Shown here: piece by piece, positions 16,479 through 22,930 of the stretch
Position numbering within the stretch: the first letter of the stretch is position 1
Layout: each line of letters begins with the position of its first letter
Source of the DNA: Bacteroidales bacterium UBA4621
Lineage (GTDB): Bacteria; Bacteroidota; Bacteroidia; Bacteroidales; Paludibacteraceae
DNA: 34,617 nucleotides
Assembly: GCA_002387325.1 (NCBI GenBank)
Contig: DGIN01000097.1
Location: 1-34,617, forward strand
Direction: 5' to 3'
Translations under genes and position numbers: made by a program
The notes under the pieces: model-generated
Database searches by the model: none
Told to the model about the DNA's origin: nothing
What the model saw: the letters and a program-made list of their open reading frames with translations, nothing else

Positions 16479-17582
16479 TTATTTATACTCTTTCAGGATG
16501 CGCTCGGCGTTCTTGTTGTAGATCTTTTCCAGTACCGAGTCGGGCAGATAGAAACCGGAGAGAGGCCAATGGTAGTTGAAATCGTGGATATAGAAATGCT
16601 CATCGGCGGTCTCATAGACACGAAAGATATTGTGGTACATATCCGCACCCATTCCGTTGTCGGTACCGAAGACCACGCGGTCTTGGTATTTGATAAGGAA
16701 CTCGCGGGTGGCACGGGGTGTCTGTGCAGCCTCAGCCACACGGGCAGCGATGTCCACGTAGAGATTGGGGTACTTATCCAGCAACGCACCGAGACGCGGG
16801 AGATCCTGGTTCATATTGAGGTAGTGGCACGCAATGAATATGGTGTTCGGGTTCTCGCGCACGGCATTCTCAAACGAAGCCATCAGACCGTTGTAGCCGA
16901 GGCAGCCGACCGCTGTGGTATCCACATGCCAGACGGCACCATTAGGCAGACCGTCGTTGTAGCGGTCTTGGGGGAGATACATCCAATAGGGTTCTGCAAT
17001 ATGGATAGAAATGGGCATGTGCAGTTCGCCGCACTTAGCCAAGACGGGTTGCAGACGCGGGTCGTCGAGGTGAATACCACGCCCCTCGGTGGGACGCGCG
17101 TAGAGGTCTCCCTCTCCTTTGTCGCCCATCTCGCCGACACCGACGACACCGAGTTTGTGGCATTTCTCGAGGTAAGCGATTGCCTCGTCGGCAGAACCGT
17201 CCTCGAGCATTTTAGTATAATCAAAACAACACCATACCTTAAAACGGTCGGGATAAGCAGCATAACGCTCAAGGATAGTCTCCACGGGGTCGCCAATCCA
17301 TGCGCAGTGCATAACGTGGGTCTCGGTGATACCGCAAGCGTCCATTGTCTTCACCCATTCGGCAACCTCCTCCGGCGAAGTGGCATAATCGTGGGAGTGG
17401 AGATCGATGACAGGGAACTTGGCTTTCTCGACAAAGGTCTCGGGAATGTTATTGACATTGACGGGACGATAGTCGTTGAGCAGTATGGTATCCATCGGAC
17501 TATTCACCTGCTTGGTTGCAGGCTGATTGGTGCAAGCCACCATTGCCAAAGCGGCAAAACCTATTACAAGTGTTTTTTTCAT
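16479..17582 (-). CDS. Lipoprotein metal-dependent hydrolase (amidohydrolase_2 family)
   Basis: A 367-residue TIM-barrel protein with a lipoprotein signal (lipobox AMVAC, Cys17). Metal-site residues fit the amidohydrolase superfamily: His62 and His64 in VIDLHSHDY, His194 in ISIHIAEP, His253 in FIACHYLN and Asp308 in VFGTDNG. Family members include lactonases, deacetylases and decarboxylases; lipid anchoring would place this one in the periplasm or on the surface, so it is not the cytoplasmic sugar-phosphate deacetylase NagA. The ATG at 17580-17582 is chosen because it gives a standard signal peptide; a TTG two codons upstream is the only extension. It is in the PUL between the PfkB kinase and GH36-like genes. 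Substrate unknown. Confidence 0.8.
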   Translation of the reverse strand: MKKTLVIGFAALAMVACTNQPATKQVNSPMDTILLNDYRPVNVNNIPETFVEKAKFPVIDLHSHDYATSPEEVAEWVKTMDACGITETHVMHCAWIGDPVETILERYAAYPDRFKVWCCFDYTKMLEDGSADEAIAYLEKCHKLGVVGVGEMGDKGEGDLYARPTEGRGIHLDDPRLQPVLAKCGELHMPISIHIAEPYWMYLPQDRYNDGLPNGAVWHVDTTAVGCLGYNGLMASFENAVRENPNTIFIACHYLNMNQDLPRLGALLDKYPNLYVDIAARVAEAAQTPRATREFLIKYQDRVVFGTDNGMGADMYHNIFRVYETADEHFYIHDFNYHWPLSGFYLPDSVLEKIYNKNAERILKEYK

Positions 17583-17679
17583 ATTCAAACGGGTTTGTCC
17601 CGCACCCTTCAGAGAGGGGGCAAGCAGAGTATGTTATCGGGTTGATGTATCTATAAAAGTTGCTTATGGTATGCTTTAT

Positions 17680-17734
17680 CTACCGTGTATCTACCGTATA
17701 TGTACCGTGTATGTACCGTGTATGTACCGTAGTT
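17680..17734 (-). repeat. 11-bp tandem repeat, about 5 units
   Basis: CTACCGTGTAT, CTACCGTATAT, GTACCGTGTAT, GTACCGTGTAT, GTACCGTAGTT. The array ends 11 bp before the PfkB kinase stop codon. It is unrelated in sequence to the arrays at 7307 and 29866 but has the same period. Confidence 0.9.
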
Positions 17735-17745
17735 GGTAGCGTGAG

Positions 17746-18696
17746 TCAGGCTTCGAATCCGAAGCGTTGTTCGGCGATGCGCTCAACCTCCTTGCGGGAG
17801 GTGAAAGCGCCCGTACCGCCTGCGGCGGTGGTATTGACCGCGCCAGTCATATTGCCGTATCGCTGGCAGTCCTCGAGTGGTTTGCCCTGTACAAACTGCG
17901 AGATAAAGCCTGAATTGAACGAATCGCCTGCGCCGATAGCGTCCACCACTTGGGTGTTGAGCATTGCCTCCTGCCGGTGGCGAAGCCCGTCCTTGGTAAG
18001 CAGAAGCGAACCGCGGCTGCCCTGCTTGATGACAGCGGCATTGATATAGGGCATAATCTTGTCGATTGCCTCGCTGACCGTCTTGCTGCGGGTAAGGGCA
18101 CAGAGTTCTTTCTCGTTGGGCATAAAGACCGATATAAGCGGCAAAATCTCACGATAATCCAAGTCCCATTTCTCCACAGGGTCCCACTGTGTATCAAGTG
18201 AGGTGGTAACACCGTTCTCTTTGGCAAGGCGGAGGATCTGCATCAGGTCGCGCTTGAGCGCACTCTGCATAAAGACGGACGAGATATGGATATGTTTGGT
18301 GGCAGTGAACACCTCGGGATTGATGTCTGCCAACCCCATAGCGTCCATTGCGCCTTGATAGGTCAGGTTGGCACGATCCTCGTCGTAGTTCATGCAGATT
18401 GTTGCCCCGGTGGCATACTTGTCGGTACGGATGAGGTAGCGGGTATCGACATGCTTGGCTTGCAGGCTGCTTTCTACAAGGTCGCCAAAAGAGTCTTTGC
18501 CAATCATTCCACAGAAAGCCACCTTGCTGCCCAATGCAGCAGCATTGGCAGCAAAGATAGCGGTACTACTACCGAGGGTGAGGGTCATCTTGCGGGCAAA
18601 CTTCTCCTTGCCAATCTCCGGAAAGCCGTCGATTTGGTTGAGAATCAAGTCCACATTCAGTTCACCAAGGGCGATAATGTCAAATTGAGTGGTCAT
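17746..18696 (-). CDS. PfkB (ribokinase) family sugar kinase
   Basis: A 316-residue cytoplasmic kinase of normal PfkB length. It has the N-terminal GELNVDLILN strand, a sugar-binding Gly-rich segment LGSSTAIFAANAAALG (41-56), VAFCGMIGKDSFG, and the C-terminal signature DAIGAGDSFNSGF (252-264) with catalytic base Asp258. PfkB kinases phosphorylate fructose, tagatose-6-phosphate, KDG and many other sugars. Its position between the KbaZ-like gene and the PUL makes tagatose-6-phosphate 1-kinase the natural guess, but with no separate sugar kinase nearby it might instead phosphorylate the imported monosaccharide. The ATG at 18694-18696 gives the usual start. Confidence 0.87.
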   Translation of the reverse strand: MTTQFDIIALGELNVDLILNQIDGFPEIGKEKFARKMTLTLGSSTAIFAANAAALGSKVAFCGMIGKDSFGDLVESSLQAKHVDTRYLIRTDKYATGATICMNYDEDRANLTYQGAMDAMGLADINPEVFTATKHIHISSVFMQSALKRDLMQILRLAKENGVTTSLDTQWDPVEKWDLDYREILPLISVFMPNEKELCALTRSKTVSEAIDKIMPYINAAVIKQGSRGSLLLTKDGLRHRQEAMLNTQVVDAIGAGDSFNSGFISQFVQGKPLEDCQRYGNMTGAVNTTAAGGTGAFTSRKEVERIAEQRFGFEA

Positions 18697-18827
18697 AGTT
18701 TATGTGTTGATGAGTTTGTAAGTTTATGCGTTGTTTAATCGGTTTATTAGGGTAATACGTTTAACTATTTCACCCCATTACTTTTCCGACACCGCATAAA
18801 ACACTCAGGTCCTACACCTATTAACTA

Positions 18828-20057
18828 TTATTTAATGTAATCGTTGAGGTCAATGAGGTTGAAAGCGCGGTAGTACTTGTCCATATTATGTTCGATACGC
18901 ATAAGGACTACTTCTTCGGCGTGGATACCGAGGTGTTCAAGGTTGTCGTAGAGCATCTGACGTGCCACCAAGGCTTCGGGGGTCTGCCAGATATAGCGGC
19001 AGCCTGTCTTCACGAGCCATAGTTGTCGGTCGGGGTCCACCTCTTTGAGATCTTTGCCGACTTCTTCGCCATGCAGCCATTTCTTCCAGCGGTTCGACTC
19101 ATATACTTTCTGCCATAGCACATCGGTGATATGGCTGAGTTGTGCCACACGTCCTGCCTCGAACTGCTTTTTCTCCTCCTGTTCGAGTTCAGCCAGAGCG
19201 TCGTACTCGTTCATTGTGAACTCGGGTCCTACGTTGGCAGCACCCATACCCGACAGCGGATACTCCTCGGGGTTGCTGACATCGTCGGTGTAGTGTCCTT
19301 TGATATAACTGCCGTATGGGCGTACTTTGGCGGTCAGTTCGCGCGCCACTTGGGGGTCGAAAGTAGTGGTATGGAGGTCGGTGCCCACCTTGCCCACGAT
19401 GAAGCAAGGCCATACATCTGCGAGTCCGACTTCAGCCAAACCGGCTTTCAGTCCGGTAAGGAACGTATCGAAAGTTTTCTCGTCTGCCAGTCCGCCGTGA
19501 ACTTCCTCAGTACCCACCTCATAAGAGATTGGTGCGACATGGTGCGCTTTGCGGAAGTTCTCGGCATGGAGAATGAGTTCCACGGTACGTTTTACGACCA
19601 CGTGAATATCAATGATTTGCCCCTTGGGCAGGAAAATATCCACGGTCGGATCAACGTGAATCAGGTCGTAACCGGCAAGGATAGCGGCTTCGTAGGATTT
19701 CTTCACACCCTCCATAGCCCGCTCGGTGTCCCAGCGCTCGATGGACTGTTTGTCTTTGAGCCATGGTCCTCCGTGGTCGATAGCCACTACGTATTGACCG
19801 GTGTAGTGGACAGCCTCCGCCTCGCGGCGCAGCACTTTGGTAAACTCCGCCTGTGTCATACCCGTATAGCCGCCGTCGCAGTCCACCTGGTTGAGGGTGG
19901 TAGCGAAATAGATAGGTGCGTTATTGCGTTTGGCCGCACGGAACGACGCGCGGATTACGGACAAGGAGTTGGGGCAAGCCGCAAACAGTGTGCGGGGTAC
20001 ACCGGTTTTTTCTTTGAGTTCCTCCATCACGCGGAGGATGTTTTCTGTCTTTGCCAT
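18828..20057 (-). CDS. KbaZ/GatZ-like protein (tagatose-bisphosphate aldolase non-catalytic subunit family)
   Basis: A 409-residue cytoplasmic TIM-barrel protein. It carries NQVDCDGGYTGMTQAEF (56-72), matching the NQVNQxGGYTGM block of KbaZ/GatZ, and ISYEVGTEEVHGG (177-189), matching their YxIGTE block. E. coli KbaZ/GatZ, about 420-426 residues, stabilise the catalytic KbaY/GatY subunit of class II tagatose-1,6-bisphosphate aldolase. Here the usual GGDHLGP block is AIDHGGPWLKD (92-102), so the protein belongs to a divergent branch. No KbaY/GatY gene lies in the window. It is flanked by agaS and the PfkB gene. It may work with an unlinked aldolase or have its own aldolase or epimerase activity; the latter is speculation. 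Confidence 0.8.
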   Translation of the reverse strand: MAKTENILRVMEELKEKTGVPRTLFAACPNSLSVIRASFRAAKRNNAPIYFATTLNQVDCDGGYTGMTQAEFTKVLRREAEAVHYTGQYVVAIDHGGPWLKDKQSIERWDTERAMEGVKKSYEAAILAGYDLIHVDPTVDIFLPKGQIIDIHVVVKRTVELILHAENFRKAHHVAPISYEVGTEEVHGGLADEKTFDTFLTGLKAGLAEVGLADVWPCFIVGKVGTDLHTTTFDPQVARELTAKVRPYGSYIKGHYTDDVSNPEEYPLSGMGAANVGPEFTMNEYDALAELEQEEKKQFEAGRVAQLSHITDVLWQKVYESNRWKKWLHGEEVGKDLKEVDPDRQLWLVKTGCRYIWQTPEALVARQMLYDNLEHLGIHAEEVVLMRIEHNMDKYYRAFNLIDLNDYIK

Positions 20058-20077
20058 AGTTGTTTAGTTTATTTGTT

Positions 20078-20113
20078 GAGAGTTGAAAGAGTTAATAAGT
20101 TGATGAGTTTTCT
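20078..20113 (-). repeat. 9-bp-period imperfect repeat, 4 units
   Basis: GAGAGTTGA, AAGAGTTAA, TAAGTTGAT, GAGTTTTCT, in the spacer between the agaS stop and the KbaZ-like start. It is weaker than the TCTAG arrays but in the same register of nine. Confidence 0.55.
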
Positions 20114-20140
20114 TTCTATTCTTCTATCTTTCCATCATTC

Positions 20141-21256
20141 TTATTCATAGATTTTGACGCCTTCTACCACGCGGTGGATATTGCCTGAAACGGAAGGAGT
20201 ATCGGGGCATAGTCCGCGGCTGAGCGAAGTATAGTAGCCGAGCAACTGCCCGACCAGCACATAGGGCAGGATACCATAGATACTCGTCTCTGCGCTGCCG
20301 AAAGGCATAACGACCTGCAAGTCTTCTTTTACGCCGTCGATGACCACACGCTTGCCCGCGATAACGATGATTTGCGCCACGAGTCGGTTGTTGTCACTCA
20401 CCTGTTTGACCAGGTCGCGCTCATACCGCTGGATATCCTCGTCGTCCTGCATCAGATAGACCACTACAGAGTGTTCGTTCACCACCGCTTTCGGTCCGTG
20501 TCGGAAGCCCAAGAAACTGTCGAACTTGCAAACCACGCCGCCGTCGGTGAGTTCCTGCAACTTGAGATGGCACTCCTCGGCAATACCTTTCATAGGTCCC
20601 GATCCGAGGAATACCGCCCGATCGAATTTACGGTTGGCTATCTCCTGCAGGCTTCCCGCATAGCGGTCGATGACCGTCTGTGCATTCTGTGCGATATGCT
20701 CCACCGCCTCCCTCTCGCTTTCGATAGTATCTATCTTGCTCAGCATCAAGCAGGTGAGGAGCATTGTGGAGAAACTGCTGGTCATAGCGAGACTCTTGTC
20801 ATCGGTCTCCTCCGGAAGGAGAAGGGTCAGCACGTTTTCCGCTTTGCCGGTCTGCGCCAGATGTCCGTTTTGGTTACAGGTGATATATATATGTGCTATA
20901 TTGCGGCAGATACGGTTTGCCAGGTTGACGGCTCCCACGCTCTCGGGACTGTTGCCCGATCGGGCGAAACTGATGAGCAGCAGCGGCTTGTCGGCATCGA
21001 GATAGTTCTCGGCATTGGTTACAAGGTCGGTGGTGGCCACCGCACGCACGTTTTCCCATGCTCCGCGCAACACAGGCGCAATCGCATCGCCGATAAATGC
21101 CGACGTACCCGCACCGGCGAGAACGACATCGGTCTCTTTGGTCAGATATTTTGCCAAGAACGCCTGTATCTCACTCTTTTTTGCCACCAACAGTTGGTAT
21201 TCCTTGCGCCACATGGCAGGCTGTTGCAGAATCTCTTTGTGTGTAAATGTATTCAT
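20141..21256 (-). CDS. agaS: AgaS-type SIS-domain sugar-phosphate isomerase/deaminase
   Basis: A 371-residue cytoplasmic protein with two SIS domains. The first (about 40-190) has DVVLAGAGTSAFIG and SFARSGNSPES (96-106, phosphosugar-binding Ser-rich loop). The second (about 210-350) has FDRAVFLGSGPMKGIAEECHLKLQELTDGG and FDSFLGFRHGPKAVV. This is the AgaS pattern: in enteric bacteria AgaS deaminates and isomerises galactosamine-6-phosphate to tagatose-6-phosphate. It is the first gene of the minus-strand PUL, divergent from the DeoR regulator. The family is secure; galactosamine-6-phosphate as substrate is inferred from homology. ATG at 21254-21256. Confidence 0.87.
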   Translation of the reverse strand: MNTFTHKEILQQPAMWRKEYQLLVAKKSEIQAFLAKYLTKETDVVLAGAGTSAFIGDAIAPVLRGAWENVRAVATTDLVTNAENYLDADKPLLLISFARSGNSPESVGAVNLANRICRNIAHIYITCNQNGHLAQTGKAENVLTLLLPEETDDKSLAMTSSFSTMLLTCLMLSKIDTIESEREAVEHIAQNAQTVIDRYAGSLQEIANRKFDRAVFLGSGPMKGIAEECHLKLQELTDGGVVCKFDSFLGFRHGPKAVVNEHSVVVYLMQDDEDIQRYERDLVKQVSDNNRLVAQIIVIAGKRVVIDGVKEDLQVVMPFGSAETSIYGILPYVLVGQLLGYYTSLSRGLCPDTPSVSGNIHRVVEGVKIYE

Positions 21257-21288
21257 AATTTTGCTATGTTTTTCGCTCTAAAACGCTG

Positions 21289-21296
21289 CAAAATTA
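21289..21296 (-). promoter_or_regulatory. Candidate -7 box of the agaS/PUL promoter
   Basis: On the minus strand this reads TAATTTTG, matching TAnnTTTG, 33 bp before the agaS ATG. No good TTTG -33 box lies 19-21 bp upstream. The expected place is next to a repeated 11-mer (21325-21335), so activation or repression there is plausible. No comparable box was found before the other genes of the minus-strand run. Confidence 0.5.
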
Positions 21297-21324
21297 CTGC
21301 TTTCAACATCAATAAATCTGCCAC

Positions 21325-21335
21325 AAAATATGTTG
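21325..21335 (+). promoter_or_regulatory. Candidate DeoR operator, site 1
   Basis: AAAATATGTTG, identical to the 11-mer at 21466-21476. It lies upstream of the agaS -7 box. Between the two sites is a run of eight G (21350-21357). Confidence 0.4.
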
Positions 21336-21456
21336 AAAAACATGTTTATGGGGGGGGTAATTCAAGTATGTGATTTTCAGCACTTTACGGCTAAAAAATC
21401 GCCTTATTTTTCTTTTCGTAACCTTTCGAAATAAAGAAAAGGAAAAGGGGGATTAT

Positions 21457-21476
21457 CATATTTCGAAAATATGTTG
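21457..21476 (+). promoter_or_regulatory. Candidate DeoR operator, site 2, at the regulator's own promoter
   Basis: CATATTT-CGA-AAATATG (21457-21473) is a 7-bp inverted repeat that overlaps the second copy of AAAATATGTTG (21466-21476). It abuts the regulator's -7 box, a good position for autoregulation. Confidence 0.45.
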
Positions 21477-21484
21477 TATCTTTG
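21477..21484 (+). promoter_or_regulatory. -7 box of the DeoR-family regulator gene
   Basis: TATCTTTG, identical to the -7 box of the pectate lyase promoter. It lies 25 bp before the ATG at 21510, which rules out the in-frame ATG at 21471 as the start. A clear TTTG -33 box is not seen. Confidence 0.65.
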
Positions 21485-21509
21485 CCGCGAAACAAAAACC
21501 GAAAGCCGT

Positions 21510-22295
21510 ATGACACAACTGACAAGCACCTCTGCCAAAGCCCGCAGGGCGATGATACTCAACCTATTGGAGAGCAACAACGAAGTTTTTGTAACCGAAT
21601 TGAGCAAGACGATGCACATTTCGGAAGTAACTATCCGAAAAGACCTGACAATTTTGCAGAATCGAAACCTGCTGGTACGCACGCGCGGGGGTGCGATACG
21701 GCGTCCTGTGGAAAATCAGAACGAAGATACCGCCATCGGGCAGAAACGAATGTTCAATTTCCGTGAGAAAGAGCGTATCGGTGCTTTTGCCGCCACGCTT
21801 ATACAAGACGGCGACAACATTATGCTCGACTCGGGGACAACCACCCTCGAGATAGCCCGCCACCTCGACCGTTTCACCAACCTGACCATCATCACCAATG
21901 CGATGAATATCGCCACGGAGTTGATGCGCTACAAGCGTTTTACGGTGATTATTCTGGGCGGGCATGTGCGTATCAACAGCCATTCGACCGTAGGTCCGCT
22001 GGCACTGAACACGCTGAGCCATTTCAGCAATTACAAACTGTTTTTAGGTGTGGACTCGTTCTCTCTGGACGCAGGTATCTCCACCCCGAGTTTGGAAGAG
22101 GCGATGCTCAACCAGGCAATGATTGCGCAGGCACGGGAGACGATAGCCGTGTTTGACTCGTCGAAATTCAACAAACGCAGTTTCTGCCATATCGCCAATG
22201 CGGAGCAGGTGCAGGCCATTGTTACCGACAACAACCTGCCACAGGGTATGGCAAGCCGCCTCAAAGAAAAGAATGTGAGACTGTATCTGGCTTGA
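21510..22295 (+). CDS. DeoR/GlpR-family transcriptional repressor
   Basis: A 261-residue DNA-binding protein. Residues about 10-65 are the DeoR helix-turn-helix (RRAMILNLLESNNEVFVTELSKTMHISEVTIRKDL, then LLVRTRGGA). Residues about 80-240 are the phosphosugar-sensing DeoR C-terminal domain with IMLDSGTTTLEIARHL (104-119) and later FLGVDSFSLDAGIS. DeoR repressors usually release DNA on binding a phosphorylated sugar, which fits a tagatose/galactosamine phosphate made by the divergent agaS operon. The ATG at 21510 is chosen because the in-frame ATG at 21471 lies upstream of the -7 box. A PUL controlled by DeoR rather than a hybrid two-component or ECF/anti-sigma pair is less common. Confidence 0.9.
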   Translation: MTQLTSTSAKARRAMILNLLESNNEVFVTELSKTMHISEVTIRKDLTILQNRNLLVRTRGGAIRRPVENQNEDTAIGQKRMFNFREKERIGAFAATLIQDGDNIMLDSGTTTLEIARHLDRFTNLTIITNAMNIATELMRYKRFTVIILGGHVRINSHSTVGPLALNTLSHFSNYKLFLGVDSFSLDAGISTPSLEEAMLNQAMIAQARETIAVFDSSKFNKRSFCHIANAEQVQAIVTDNNLPQGMASRLKEKNVRLYLA

Positions 22296-22317
22296 GTTGC
22301 CACAAAACGGACATAAT

Positions 22318-22355
22318 AAAAGAGACTGCCTGACAAATATCAGGCAGTCTCTTTT
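22318..22355. terminator. Bidirectional intrinsic terminator
   Basis: Perfect 16-bp arms (22318-22333 and 22340-22355) around the loop CAAATA; the GAGACTGCCTGA core is followed by a T-run on either strand. It separates the regulator (+) from the convergent small secreted protein gene (-). Confidence 0.9.
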
Positions 22356-22410
22356 TCTTTGTTTCCGAACTATATTTTTACTCAACTACGGTTTTCCAAC
22401 AGGGGATTTT

Positions 22411-22911
22411 TCAGCGTACTTCCGTTTTGGGCAGGTGCTTTGAGCGGTAGATGGCACAGGCGGCAGCAGTGAGCAGCACCAAGAGCCACGGTATGTCACC
22501 TACGGGTATGGCTCCCGGCTCGCCTATACCTCCGCCGGGGCTTACCCGCCGCGGACGGCTCATAGCGGCGGGCGTTGTCTCGGATGTCTCATAGGGCGAA
22601 GCCGCACCGACAGCCGACAAGCCTGCACCGGACGTCATTGGGCAGGATGCGGCAAGCGCGGTATTGATGTGTATCCCACTTACATCATGCGGATATTCGG
22701 CACCCGCCTGCGTGATACGATAGCCGTTGCGCGAAGGCGTCCACGTGCGATAGTTGCAAGCCGTACTGTCGGACGTATTTTCACCGGAGCGGTATGACGA
22801 GACGGATGTCATATCGTCCACTATACCATACACAGAGCCTGTATATTGCGCATTGGCAGACAAGACCGGCAGCAAAGCCAGCAGGCAAAACAAGTATTGT
22901 ACCTTTTTCAT
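22411..22911 (-). CDS. Small secreted protein with C-terminal membrane segment (unknown function)
   Basis: A 166-residue protein with a Sec signal peptide (residues 1-21, cut after SANA). A polar, Ser/Thr- and Gly/Pro-rich middle follows, with no recognised domain. The C-terminal hydrophobic helix, about residues 136-156, is preceded by GAIPVGDIPW and followed by basic YRSKH. A 'P-(L/I/V)-G-(D/E)' box before a Leu-rich helix and basic end recurs, in my recollection, on small Bacteroidales proteins; that is not verified here. It starts 19 bp downstream of the giant T9SS cargo gene, so the two are almost certainly co-transcribed. It may be a partner or anchor for that protein; this is inference. 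Confidence 0.7.
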   Translation of the reverse strand: MKKVQYLFCLLALLPVLSANAQYTGSVYGIVDDMTSVSSYRSGENTSDSTACNYRTWTPSRNGYRITQAGAEYPHDVSGIHINTALAASCPMTSGAGLSAVGAASPYETSETTPAAMSRPRRVSPGGGIGEPGAIPVGDIPWLLVLLTAAACAIYRSKHLPKTEVR

Positions 22912-22930
22912 CAGGGTCAGAGTTTAGGAG

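Noticed and set aside
19131..20150. 339-codon + strand frame opposite the KbaZ-like gene
   Set aside because: Antisense shadow; the minus-strand product matches the KbaZ/GatZ family over its length.
17746..21256. Complete galactosamine/GalNAc catabolic pathway
   Set aside because: No deacetylase, KbaY/GatY catalytic subunit or inner-membrane importer is present in the window; only a partial pathway can be supported.
21471..21509. Upstream ATG (21471) as the start of the DeoR-family regulator
   Set aside because: It precedes the TATCTTTG -7 box, so it would not be in the transcript; the ATG at 21510 gives the standard DeoR N-terminus.
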